The notes below the pieces were generated by a model. That model did no database searches. It worked only from the letters and a program-made list of their open reading frames with translations, and had not been told where the DNA came from. The translations under genes were made by a program, and so were the position numbers. From contig WOFQ01000026.1 of the NCBI GenBank assembly GCA_012184525.1, positions 1-64,000 of the forward strand: a stretch of DNA of 64,000 nt, in the 5' to 3' direction. The stretch is from Xenoacremonium recifei (lineage: Eukaryota > Ascomycota > Sordariomycetes > Hypocreales > Nectriaceae). Positions 44,237 through 55,235 of this stretch are shown one piece after another; within the stretch, counting starts at the first letter, position 1; each line of letters begins with the position of its first letter.

Positions 44237-45805
44237 TCAAGCATCGTTTTCCTCTAACTTGGTTGTCGCTGCACCATTCCCAAGAACACCATCGCCGAAT
44301 GCTTCAGCCGTTTCTTCGAGAGTATAGCCGTGAGTTTCAGGAAAGGATAAGGCAACAACGACTAGTTCAACCGCGAGAAGACAACAGAAGACAATGTAAT
44401 ATCTCCAGCTAATTGCATCCATCGCAATTGGATTGACAAATCCATTATAGATATTCGTGACGGCGTTGAACATGCTAAAGGTGGTCGTGCCCTTCGCTCG
44501 TAGATAATAGGGAAGAACTTCGGAAATGTATAGATTCGGTAACGCGTTCATACACACGTTATAGGTGGCGTAGAAAAGGAAGATCATTGCTAAGACACCT
44601 TGCCCAAGCGACTTTTGCTCGAAGTGACGTTGTTCGTTTATAGCCGAGAGGACGGTCCAGACGATGTAGCATAGCAGCATAAGCCCAAGGCCAATGATGA
44701 ATGTCGGCCGACGTTTGATCCTGCCTACGACGAAACCACTGATGATGGCGGTGCCCAAGTTATAGATCATCAGGCAACCGTTAATAACAAGCTGCTCTCT
44801 GGAAGATGTTATACCAATCGAGTTGAGAATAAGGTTGAGATAGTACGAGACAAGCCCGTTGCCGCAGAGTTGTTGTGTGATGGCAAGCCAGACAACCACA
44901 AAGAGCCGATGACGATTTGCCTCGGTCTTGAAGAAAGAAGCCCAGCTGACCTCATCGTTCGACTTATCATGGGAAATGGCGATCCTGATCTCATTGAGTT
45001 CAAGGTTTACCAATTCCATATTTGAAGGGTCATTTCCAGCATGGTACTTCATCAGCACATCCCTTGCTTCTTGTTCTCGACCCACATCAACCAAGTACCG
45101 AGGGCTTTCTGGAATAAAGAATGACCCAATGAGTTGGACACAGGGTAGAAAGGCTTGTAGAAGGGATGGCAGTCGCCATGCCCAGCTATCAGACTCGTGC
45201 ATATAGTTTGTAGCGTAGGTGACCCATGCCGCAATCAATGCTCCCGCGTACCAAGATGGTCCAAACACAGCAGTTGCTACACCACGGTGAGTGGGATATG
45301 CTAGCTCAGACACAAGGCATGGACAAGCCACAATGACGAACATGGCTCCGACTCCAATGATCATGCGCGCGATAAGGAACATAGCATAGTTCTGGGCGGC
45401 TGCTTGAATTGCCGATCCAATGCAAATGATGACCGCACCGAGTCGAAGACCCATCAATCTGCCGTATTTGTCACTGAACCACGAGGATGCAATGAATGCG
45501 AGCACATTTCCAAAGACGTAGGCGTTGGATAATGCTCCGAGGCGAGACCCGTGAGGGCTGTGAAAGTAGTCTTTCCACTGATTCAAGGACTGGAGACCAT
45601 TGAGCAGAGAGCCATCATAACCATTCGTCGAGTTTCCGAGTAGTGGGATGATTAGAAGGGTGTTCAGTAGCAGGAGATGTTTGACTTTCCACCAGGGTTT
45701 CCCGTAATTGGGGAGAACATGCTCAAGGTGTTGAACAGCAACTCCAGAGGAAGCTGCGCCGTCCGGAATCTGAGCCATATTGTGATAGAGAGACTTTAGT
45801 TCCAA
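44237..45805 (-). CDS. MFS sugar transporter (lactose permease-like branch)
   Basis: An intronless frame of 522 aa with twelve predicted membrane helices. Sugar-porter landmarks are NGYDGSLLNGLQSL in helix 1, DKYGRLMGLRLG between helices 2 and 3, FFIPESPRYLVDVGREQEA after helix 6, and FPETHGYTLEETAEAFG at the end. This set is that of the fungal lactose/galactoside and hexose porter group; substrate is not assignable. Met10 (45778, MAQIPDG) is an alternative start. It lies in the same area as the intracellular GH5 and alpha-galactosidase genes, and could bring in the oligosaccharide substrate. Confidence 0.88.
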   Translation of the reverse strand: MELKSLYHNMAQIPDGAASSGVAVQHLEHVLPNYGKPWWKVKHLLLLNTLLIIPLLGNSTNGYDGSLLNGLQSLNQWKDYFHSPHGSRLGALSNAYVFGNVLAFIASSWFSDKYGRLMGLRLGAVIICIGSAIQAAAQNYAMFLIARMIIGVGAMFVIVACPCLVSELAYPTHRGVATAVFGPSWYAGALIAAWVTYATNYMHESDSWAWRLPSLLQAFLPCVQLIGSFFIPESPRYLVDVGREQEARDVLMKYHAGNDPSNMELVNLELNEIRIAISHDKSNDEVSWASFFKTEANRHRLFVVVWLAITQQLCGNGLVSYYLNLILNSIGITSSREQLVINGCLMIYNLGTAIISGFVVGRIKRRPTFIIGLGLMLLCYIVWTVLSAINEQRHFEQKSLGQGVLAMIFLFYATYNVCMNALPNLYISEVLPYYLRAKGTTTFSMFNAVTNIYNGFVNPIAMDAISWRYYIVFCCLLAVELVVVALSFPETHGYTLEETAEAFGDGVLGNGAATTKLEENDA

Positions 45806-47128
45806 GTGAACTAAGAAAGATACGAGTATTGTTGGAGAACCTGCATCTGATATTGATCATCTCCGTGAAAAACAGTCGACCCGAGAGGTTTTATAGGCTG
45901 TTGTTAATAACGATGTCAATGGTGAATGTCCGGAGTGCAGGTAATGCGGGCCTCTGCGATGATCCGGGGTTTCTGGGCACCAATTATGCCAGATGCCGAC
46001 ATTCCGCTAGGACAGTTGAGATTTTAGTATACGGAGTACTCCGGACTTTGTCGCGGGGGACGAATTATCGTATTCTTCCCCGATAATCGGACTCACGCGT
46101 GGAGTCAGAACATTCCTGGGCCCCAGCTTTGAAGGTCGTGTTCTTGAGAAATGAATTACCAGTGCAGAAACCTCCGGCTTTCTCTCATCATTCCCTCAAT
46201 GCCGTGCTTTGACCTCAGCTCTTCTCTTGTCCGCCTCGTGGCAACTAGCGCCAGGAAAGTAACGCCTCAAGCGATTGCCGCAATGATTACGTTAACTTGC
46301 CCTAGTTACCCATTTCTGTATTTTAAATAATATTTAGTAAATCTCTTATCATAGCTGACTTTCGGGATCAACTTTCATGATTGTGCATACCTTTCTGCGA
46401 TAACATGCATCGCATGCATGAAGGTGTCGTCTTCGCCGTCTTGACCGCTCTCCATAGGCACTCCATGGGGTCATCAACATCTTCCCCTAACTAGACGCTG
46501 AAGGTGCGGATCCAATTCTCCAAGATGTTAACCAGAGAGTGTGATTCTGAAAGAATATGCCCCAGAGTTTTGATTGTTCAAATTTGATTACATCTCTGGC
46601 CAACTCGACGGGAAAAGGAGCCGAAGAGTAATCTTCACCTTAGGGTTAGGCCGACTCACGTGATCAGTTTTATTGTCGGACCGACAGCCGAGGCGAGAGG
46701 AAGAGGAAGCAAAATCAGATTGGTCCACAAAGCAGACAGAAAAGCAATCCTTGTGTCCACTCTCTGGCTGTATTGAAGAGATGCAGATGCCGTAGTCACA
46801 CCCGAATGCTCCTAGTTTCTTATTCCAAATTGTCAAATTGAGCGAACCCTTTCAGTGTTGGTGGATTTGCCTACTGGTTACTAGTAGAGAGGAAGGGCGG
46901 GCCTGTACAGCGATACGGGATCAACGACCCGAGAAGCCCAGGGGATGTTATACTTGAGCGCAAAGGTAGATCAGTTGGCAACCTCGTAAGATTTAGGATG
47001 TCATCTGCTCTGTTGAACTACGAGCAGATACGGTCATAAATGCGTGGGAAGGATAAGTGCCACTAATTCGCGTATATCCCCTTACTATAACTTAATGCTA
47101 CTACCCCTTCGTACTTTGATCATGAAAT
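45806..47128. other. Long intergenic region
   Basis: About 1.3 kb between the MFS start and the purine permease stop. A frame at 46588-46836 shows no motif. Repeated ATGCAT/GCATGC words occur near 46404-46420. I see nothing further. Confidence 0.55.
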
Positions 47129-48892
47129 CTACTTAGGCCCCAGCCCGACGGTTGGTAGAGAACTCTTGTCTCCTGGCAACATGGCATTTAGAATAACACC
47201 AACAATCGCAGCAATAACAAAGGGGGTCTCGACGGCGAGGTTGATGCCTTGGAGAAAGCCTACGAGGTTGGCATTTGACCCGTCATAATCCAAAATGCTC
47301 GCAAACCAGTCAGGCTGGCAGATATCCATAAAGCCAATACCTAGCGCAACTGTGAGGATGAAGCGGTCCCGGCGAGTCCAAGAAATCAGAGCCAGGACAC
47401 GGATACCAGCGACAGCAATCGTACTGTAGAGGAAGACTTGCATCCCGCCTAAGACAGAAGGAGGCATAGAGGCAAAGACGGCTCCAAACTTAGCCACAAT
47501 GCCCATGAGAACTAAGAATCCACTCGCTGCCCAGCCTGCTCGGCGTGATGCGCAACCTGTCAGAACGATCACGCCGTTGTTTCCAGCTTGTGATACCATT
47601 GGTGGACCAGTACCAAGCGCACTGAAGAAGCTGCCGAGTCCATCGCAGAGAATGCCACCTTGGATCCTGCTGTTGAATTCGGTACCTTCAATGGCTACGT
47701 CGGAGAGTTCGGCCGTCGCCAAGATATCTGGGATGCAGCTGACAGCCTGGCAGGCGAACATAATAATCAGCGGAAGGACAAGAGCTCCATCAACCGACAG
47801 GCTGAAGGTATGAACCCAGAGGAATGTGCCGCCTGGTGCCTGGTTAATTTGTTCAGTGGACCAGTATCCTGTAACCCCAGATATTATGCAGCCGACAGCA
47901 AGACCAATGATGACGGATGCGGAGCGCATGAGGGGAGCTCCAACCATCTCCACGATGACAATGGAGACAAAAACACTGAAGCCCAGACCAATTAACTTAG
48001 GATCACCCCAGGGCAGTGGCCTTGGGGCAGCAGTATTAGGACAGAGAGCATAGTAGCCATCTCCGTCGTGGCAGTTGGAGCTGCCGCCCCAGTTCTGCAA
48101 CCCATTGCCGACGAGATAGACACCGACGAGAGTAAGAAGACATCCGGTGATAAGTTTTGGAAAGAGCTTGTTGAGTGTCTTAGGAGGGATGAATGCCATT
48201 CCAATCTGGATCCAAACACAGCATAGCATCGTCCCCAAGCAGGCTCCCCAGGCATCAGGGCATGGCCCCTGGGTACCGTCCGCTGCCACAGGACAGGTAC
48301 CGGCGTTATATCGAAGTGTTGCGTAGTTAAAGACGATGGGAAGGATGTCGAACGTCGGTCCAACTACGGAGAGCAAACCAGTCCCGATGAAGAAGGGCGA
48401 CTTCATGATATGGAGGCGCGTAACCTGAAGCGCTGTTGCGATGCCTGTGGTAATGAAAGCCGTGGAAACTAGATACGCTGTGATGTTCGGATCGAAGTTG
48501 AAAGCACCGGAGGCGATAGCGAGAGGCGGGGAGACGATTGAGCCGATCATCGTGAGAGCATGCTGCAGGCCGAGCACGAGCGTGAGTAGAACGGGCACAC
48601 GATCATTCAAGCCATAGAAAGGAGCCTGGTAGTCTTTGTACTTTTTGTTCAGAGGCCATATGTTGGGCGTAATCAAATATATGTAGTCCTAGATACTGTT
48701 AAATCGCGGGCGAATCATCCGTGGCTAAAGTGCACCTACATAGTCTCCGATCCAGCCATCTCGGGTTAAGAAAGTGTACTTGAGCTCTGCGATCATATCT
48801 CGCCATCGGTTTGTGGTGATAATCTCCTCATCAACAGCGGGCGAGTAGCTGGCCTCTGGTGTTGCCGACTTCTGTTCCGTGCTGGCACTCAT
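47129..48892 (-). CDS. Nucleobase-ascorbate (NAT/NCS2) purine permease
   Basis: Two exons (48892-48740, 48688-47129; intron 51 bp) give 570 aa; the 51-residue first exon, ending FLTRDGWIGDY, joins a second starting DYIYLITPNIWPL, as in UapA/UapC-type proteins. About fourteen membrane segments follow, with QHALTMIGSIVSPPLAI in the first helix. The NAT signature appears as GNNGVIVLTGCASRRAG: the usual Gln/Glu/Pro before the first Asn is Gly, and the usual Glu in the helix-8 substrate region appears to be Pro (VSCIPDILA). These residues determine purine recognition in characterised NATs, so this carrier may have changed specificity. It diverges from the amidohydrolase at 49416 over a GATA-rich promoter. 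Confidence 0.85.
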
Positions 48893-49120
48893 AGTGTCTG
48901 TCTTTTGTTTGCGCGTTAGTCAATCTTAGTATAGAATTGGGTGGATAGGTAAAACTATGGGATAACCTACAGCGAGCTCTGCAGCGTCTGGCCAAAATGG
49001 AGTTGATCCTGACCGAGGGATTGATTAACGTGCCAAGGTGACAATTGAACATCTTTATACGTCCTGGTGAATAATTCCGGCATCTATTTACTTGGTGACC
49101 GGGGGTAAGACGCCGAGTGC

Positions 49121-49219
49121 CGATAAATTTGATCCACTGAGACTTATCAGTTTAAGATAGGGGGAATGCCGAATCGCGGCCGCTCTGTTACTAAGACCAG
49201 ATAAAAGAAAATGCTATCA
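49121..49219. promoter_or_regulatory. Cluster of five GATA (AreA-type) sites
   Basis: Within 99 bp there are five matches to HGATAR: CGATAA at 49121-49126, TGATAA (minus strand) at 49144-49149, AGATAG at 49155-49160, AGATAA at 49199-49204 and TGATAG (minus strand) at 49214-49219. They lie in the 523-bp divergent promoter between the purine permease and the amidohydrolase. Clustered GATA sites are the known basis of nitrogen control by AreA-type factors. Confidence 0.6.
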
Positions 49220-49415
49220 GCGGTGATTCCCGGTGTCGGCCGAACTTTGTCTGAAGTTGGAAAGGGATTTCATGACAAAGCACGAGGGTATCGATTGGCC
49301 ATCACCTTGAATCACTCCTCTTCTACCAAATGAAGTCAGATCAAGCTATTAACGAGAGCGCCTAAACCGCTGCCACGTTCTGAATTTCCTACCAAAGTAT
49401 CCGCAGCCCACAAAG

Positions 49416-50931
49416 ATGCTCAAAGGTCAACAACCCAGGGAGTCTCATCCCTGCCTCTTCATCCATGCTACCCTGGTCACCGTCAATAAACGCAGAGACA
49501 TCATTCTTGATGGCGCAATACTGACGCAGGTTGGCCGCATCGTGGCAATTGGCAAAACAACAGAACTGTTACCGAAATACAGGTCCATGAGTCCGGAAAT
49601 TCGAATTGTCGACTGCACAAACAGAATCGTCATGCCGGGCTTGGTTAATACGCATGCGCATCTAGCACAATCACTCATTCGAGGATTAGCAGAGAACTTG
49701 GACCTCCATGAATGGCTTTGCGATGCCATATGGCCGCTTGAAGCAAACTACGCAGAACAGGATGGATACATAGCCGCTATGTTGACAATTGCTGAAATGC
49801 TGAAGACGGGAACGACGTGCTTCCTAGAAGCCATGCTTACACACCGTAGCGGACTAGAAAATGTTGTACGAGCGGTTGAGGAAACCGGTATTCGAGCCTG
49901 CTTGGTAGGACGCTCGTTCTTTCCAGTATAGCCACCATAGCTAACAGAGAGGACAGGGAAAACTTATCAAATCAGCCGAGACGAACTCTGATTTGAACCT
50001 GAAAGATGCCAGGGACCGTGACGTCGCATCGATGACTCTGTCGTCGGCTATCGCTGCTCACGAAAAACATCATGGGGCCAGCAATGACCGACTTCACATT
50101 TGGTTAGCCGCAGGTACGCCGAGAGGATCTCCAAGCTCGGCACATGCAGCGATCGGTGAAGCAGCCCACAAACATGACATTGGCTTGACCATGCACTGCG
50201 CTGAGGCTCCGAAGGACCTAGAGATATACCGCCAGTACTATGACTGCAGTCCCTTTCAGTTCTGCAAGAGCACGAACTTGACAGGCGCTAAAAGTGTTTT
50301 CGCACATGTTGTTCACCCGGATGAGAGTGAAGGGGACTTCGACATCCTACGCGAGAGCAAGAGCACTGTAAGCCACAATCCCACGAGCAATCTCAAGCTC
50401 GGATCCGGCGTCGCGCCCATACCTGGCATGCTCGCGGCAGGCGTTAATGTTGCCCTTGGAACCGACGGAGCGCCCTGCAACAACTCGTACAATATGTTTC
50501 GCGAGATGCATCTTGCGTCAATATTACACTGTGGCGTACGGCATGAAGCAGGACTGCTTGACGCGTATAAAGTACTTGAAATGGCGACCATAAATGGTGC
50601 GCGCGCTCTTGGTCTAGAAGATCAAATTGGAAGCCTGGACATTGGTAAAAAGGCAGACATTGTTGTTGTCTGTCCAGAAGACTTATCAGCGGCACCCTGG
50701 GACCCTGATCAAGTGGTTTTGGGTGGCATCGATCCCGTTACTGTCCTCATTCACAGCCCTGGTATCAGGGTGGAACATGTTCTCGTTGATGGTCATATAT
50801 TGGTATACGAAGGGGGCCTCGTGCATCTTGATGAAAAAGGAATAATGGCTCGGGCACGAGAGAGTGTGGCAGGGATTCGAAGCAGAAGCGGAGTCACCGC
50901 CCAAACCAACAAGCGACTGAATTTTGTATAA
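49416..50931 (+). CDS. Amidohydrolase, guanine-deaminase-like
   Basis: Two exons (49416-49904, 49957-50931; intron 52 bp) give 487 aa. The exon join ACL/GKLIKSAE restores the family reading. It is a metal-dependent amidohydrolase of the TRZ/ATZ-guanine deaminase type: His80-x-His82 in LVNTHAHLAQ, the third ligand in TMHCAEAPKD, a His in FAHVVHPDE and the catalytic Asp in ALGTDGAPCNN. The C-terminal GSLDIGKKADIVVV closes the beta-sandwich domain. No signal peptide. Likely activity is hydrolytic deamination of guanine, 8-oxoguanine or a similar purine or triazine ring. Its divergent neighbour is a nucleobase permease, so the two probably form an uptake and deamination pair under nitrogen control. 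Confidence 0.85.
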
Positions 50932-51046
50932 GTTAACTATGCAAGCTAAATCTTAAATTGCCAAGGAGGAAGCATTCTAGGGATTCCAGCCCATCTTGAC
51001 ATAACTTAATTACATCTTAGGTTCTGAGAGGTTATCGAGCTCAAGC

Positions 51047-53355
51047 CTATGGCGGCCCCGGGAAGAAATTGTCAAATAGATATTGGCTATCGAAACCAAT
51101 CTGTTCAGGGAGAAGGTCGAACAAGGCTTGCGAATCATCGAATTCTGTCTCTATGCTCGATATTGGCGTAGGCGCAGATACGGTGGTGGTGGATGCAGCT
51201 CCTAATGTTTGCGAAGCGTCTCTAATGAGATTCTGCATATTGAAAGCCCTGGTTCTCTTGCGCGATGATGAAGAATATAGTTCGTTCATCGCGGCATGCG
51301 TTCTCTTGCGTGACTTGACTAAATCACTTTTGCTGAGCTCCTGCTGTAGAAAGGACAATAGTTTTACGCCGCGTGTTGCTATCTTGTTATGCTCAAATCT
51401 CTTCAGATATTGTATAGTATCTGCAACGAGTTGCTTGTGCTCTCCGAATTCCTTATCGCTGGGGCTTCGATGTAGCATGTCAAGACTCAGGATGATTGCA
51501 GCCGCGACAGAGAAGGCCTGTTCTATCCACAGTATAGGACCTGCCTCGTCTGCTGCAACGAATGCTTCGCGGAGTATAGTCTTGGCTGCAGCGAGACAAG
51601 TTCGTCGAGTGAATGCAAACGCTGAGTTTGTAAAGGACGGCCCGACAAACTTGCGATGACTGTTGAAGGTGGAAGCTGTGAGCGATAATCCGTGACATGA
51701 GCTGTGAGAGGGGCTGGACTTACATCATGATAATTTTATGAGCTGCTGATTGTTAGTTATCATCTACATATAGGCGATCTACCACTTACAGGCACATATA
51801 GTCAATGATCGGCGAGCCCAGCCTACATAAGCTGGCCACTCGGCAGCAACGGGAGCGTTGCCTGACAAGAACGTAGGCATTGACGCGGTAGCAAGCTTCC
51901 TCATTTTATCATCAAACTTGAGGACCTGCTCATACCGAGTGAACATTGTATTGCATCCTGACATAGCATCGAGGAGCTCCGGCATCAGTGCAGCAATATC
52001 AAATCGATAATTACAGTAGCTTGCCTGCGTGGGGGTTGATTCCGGGCGAACTTCCATGTCATCATCATTGCAATTTAGTGGCCTAATCTGGCCGCTGATA
52101 AACCTCGGGCTGATGGCGTACGTCTCCGAGAAAGGTATACTAAACCAGTCTTGGGTGCAGAGTTGGATGAAGACTCGCTTACCAATCTCGGATTTGCGAA
52201 ATTGTTGGATGGAGGCAGTGTCTCGCGGAGCGTCGGTTTCGAGGCGATGTAACCCTAGGCTCTGTGAAATCCTAATAGCAGACGCAAGCAGGACCGACTG
52301 GCTGTTAGAGTTGCCAAGAATATGGGCAGATATTGTCAGAGTCGCGATAGCTTGGACCGAGTAGAGGGTATGTATTTGAGTATACCCGGCCAAGTTTAAG
52401 CACGTCACAGTGGCGACGTACCATCGAGAAGAGAGAGTTGACTGCTCATCTGCGGAAAACCCCCAACTTCGACAGGTAGAAGGAGATGCACAGGTCATGC
52501 TACCAGTAAGGACTGAAAAGAGGAGAGCCAGCCATTGGAGATTAAGCTGCTCGTGTCTGACGTTGCCTCCGTAGCCATGGAAGAAAAGTTCGAGATCGTT
52601 AGAGAAGGTTTTGGCTGAATATGATCCGTGATACCACAGCAAAGAGCTATTGTGGAAGGCGACCAATTGGAAAACGTGGGATCTGTCTGGCAGCAAAGCC
52701 TCCAGAACATCGAGCTGCGCAGATCGGGCGTTTTCTGTCAGGGGGCTAGCCATGGATAAATCATCTGCGACACCTTGTCTGGGCCCGTTGTCATGCTCTG
52801 GCGCATTGATGAAATCGGAATCCTTCTGCCGGCCCCAAGCAAGGAATTCCAGAACTGTCGCAGCGTCGAGGTCATCGGCAGCTATACTGCTCGCCGGCGC
52901 CAGTAGAGTCTCGCCCTCTAGGGTATCAAGTTGCCCCGTTGCTGGTGTTGCTAGTTGAGTCCCGATTGCAGCAGGCACTGAACCTGCAGATTCTTCCCGT
53001 TCGACATCATAATGGACGCTCTCCCGAAGCCTAGCCTCAAGCTGTGACACCCGCCGAAGTAATGCCTGGACAACTTCGCTTGTTTCGCCGTGCGCTGAAG
53101 TCCGGCTTGTCGGTGTTGGTGGAGCGCCGCCAGCGGCCGCGATTTCATCACGACAACACAGATTTGCGATGCCCCTGTATGTGAGAAGGATGCAGTTGAT
53201 TAGCAAGAAATTCGCCGGAAATACGGGAGAGCGCCGCCCTACCGCCTGATGCACGTGTCGCAAGGGATGTTCTTGTTGCACTTTATCTTCCGACGGTGAC
53301 AAGGCGCGCAAGTCAACCGTGCTCGTGGGCCTGGGGTCTCAATCTCTTGATCCAT
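51047..53355 (-). CDS. Zn2Cys6 transcription factor with a 22-nt micro-exon
   Basis: Four exons (53355-53243, 53174-51790, 51745-51724, 51659-51047) total 710 aa. The first exon codes the zinc cluster LTCAPCHRRKIKCNKNIPC then DTCIRR, completed in exon 2 (NLCC). LLRRVSQLEARL is the dimerisation coil. The fungal-specific domain runs over residues about 180-560. The 22-nt exon 3 is required: without it the reading cannot pass from LTICA to HRKFVGPSFTNSAFAFTRR, and with it phases fit exactly (S-A-H-K-I-I-M-I-H-R-K). An acceptor three bases downstream is an equally possible variant. The gene diverges from the oxygenase at 53846 over a promoter with repeated CGGCCG. Confidence 0.87.
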
Positions 53356-53445
53356 AGGACCCTGGCATAAGTAGATCGATGGCCGGTCCTTGCCTAGAAC
53401 ATGGGCCGTTGAGAGTGTGCAGCGAAGAAGTGGGCAGATTCACGG

Positions 53446-53716
53446 CGGCCGAGTAGGAAAAGCCCAGGGTACGTCAGGTGAAGATGCATGCAAGCATGAG
53501 TTTATCTCGGCCGCGATGGGAATGTGCGATGAGAAATGTCAAAGAGTATTCGCGGACATGAGCGGCCGAAACCAAGCCGTTGCTAGGAGATGATTTGGCG
53601 AGTGATAAGGCGCAGACCAATCAGGCCAATGATGGGTTATCTTAGAGCGCTGATGTCATCTATCTTATCTTTCCAGGTATTGGCCCGGCAGTGATCGCGG
53701 CCGCACTCTTCGGCCG
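53446..53716. promoter_or_regulatory. Five CGGCCG palindromes in a divergent promoter
   Basis: CGGCCG occurs at 53446-53451, 53508-53513, 53563-53568, 53698-53703 and 53711-53716, between the starts of a Zn2Cys6 gene and a 2OG oxygenase gene. Four copies have a T on the CGG side or an A on the CCG side, or a NotI-like GC context. CGG half-sites facing each other are the usual target form of Zn2Cys6 dimers, so these are candidate binding sites of the neighbouring regulator. Binding is inferred, the repetition is observed. Confidence 0.55.
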
Positions 53717-53845
53717 CTCGTACGGATCACTCGTGCTTCCCCGACTGACATCTGGGTAGAGGCCCTGGATTCATTCATTTTCTCAGCAGATGTCGATGAT
53801 CCAAAAGAATAAGATTTAGTCTTGATCCGCCCCAGACTCCTTTCC

Positions 53846-54988
53846 ATGATGGCTGTTACCGACAAGCTCAACGCCAAAGAGCTGCACGCACTCGCTATGG
53901 CACCCACCAAGTATATCGACCGTCAGATCCCGGAAATTTCTCTGCGTGACTTTGAGTCGCGCATTGACGAGATTACGGCCGAGTTGATGGTTGCAGCCGA
54001 GAATGTTGGCTTCTTCTCTATCGTCGATCATGGCATCTCGCTAGATGCGGTAGAGGCCATCTTTAATCAGTCAGCCCGGTTTTTTAATCAGCCAGACAGC
54101 ATTAAGGCTCGGGTTCCCTTCTCACCTCAGAATAATGCAGGCTGGGAGAAGAATGCCCAAGTTCGTCCTTCAACGGGGGCTGTGGATCGCAAGGAGTCTT
54201 ACCAGATGCAATTCGGTGATGGCATGGATGGTGAGTTCAATCGAGCGTAAGATTACGTTCGCCGCTAATAAAAGGATAGGTCGATGGCTGGATGATGAGA
54301 CACTACCGGGTTTCCGTGAAGAGGCGCTTGCATTCATGCACAAGACACAGGAAGTCAGCGAGAAACTTATGAGATGCTTTGCTCGTGGCCTACACTTTGA
54401 GGACGACTACTTCATCAAAGCCCACGATGTCAGCAGACAAGAATCGCAGACTGTCTGTAGACTTCTTCACTACTTTGAAACGCCTCGGACGCCCAACCAT
54501 TCAGGGGAGATCTTCCATCGCGCAGGCGCACACGCTGACTGGGACTTCCTGACCCTTCTGTTCCAAAAGGCAGGACAATCAGGACTGGAAATTTGCCCTG
54601 GACGTGAGGTTTCAACGTCCTTCGGGTACGGAGACTCATGGACCAAGGTAGAGCCGAATGCTGCAAAGAACGCTATAAGTAGGCCCCTCTTTTCACATAT
54701 CCTCGCTCGTCGTTAATGTGATGAACAGTCTGTAATATCGGAGATCTGCTCATGTCATGGTCAGATGATAGATTTAAGTCTACATTCCATCGAGTCAAGG
54801 CTCCTTGTGAGCCAAACGACTTTTATGGCGAGCGGTACAGCATCGCGTTTTTTAACCAGCCGTGCAGAGATGCAAAGATTCAAGGACCATTGAAGAAGTA
54901 TCCTATGATCACCGGGGAGGAGTTCAATCGGAACGCAATGAACCGGAATTACAAAGCTTTGCAGGAGAAGCTCGGCAAGGTACAGTGA
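53846..54988 (+). CDS. Isopenicillin N synthase-like 2OG-Fe(II) oxygenase
   Basis: Three exons (53846-54230, 54280-54678, 54729-54988; introns 49 and 50 bp) give 347 aa. ATG codons at 53846 and 53849 are adjacent. The N-terminus has the DIOX_N pattern (PEISLRDFE, NVGFFSIVDHGI), and the core has the metal triad His213-x-Asp215 (GAHADWDFLTLLFQ) and His282 (STFHRVKAP), with Arg297-x-Ser299 (ERYSIAFF) for 2-oxoglutarate. IGDLLMSWSDDRFKS is the standard stretch before the last histidine. Such enzymes hydroxylate or desaturate small metabolites, and fungal members also serve flavonoid-like, ethylene-related or alkaloid chemistry; the substrate is unknown. It diverges from a Zn2Cys6 regulator, which probably controls it. 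Confidence 0.87.
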
Positions 54989-55235
54989 GAAGAAAAAGAC
55001 GATGCCGTCGAGGCGATTCTGTATTAGCACAGAATACAACCAATTTTGGTTGCCAATGTACTCCACACCCAACTTCCGGTGCCGTTACTGAATCAATTTG
55101 GACTACGCCTTCCAGCTAATCAATAAGTCATCTTCCGGCCTGAATCTTATAACCAAGGGAATCGCAGGTTCCAGTCATTAGAATCTGCCCAACCAGTTTT
55201 CTGTCATATCACAATCCTCGCACCATTAATTTTAA

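Noticed and set aside
46400..46425. Overlapping ATGCAT/GCATGC words considered as an operator
   Set aside because: The words do not form a clean palindrome and there is no adjacent gene start within several hundred bases.
46588..46836. Open frame of 82 codons on the minus strand in the 1.3-kb gap
   Set aside because: No domain or splice context; composition like the surrounding non-coding DNA.
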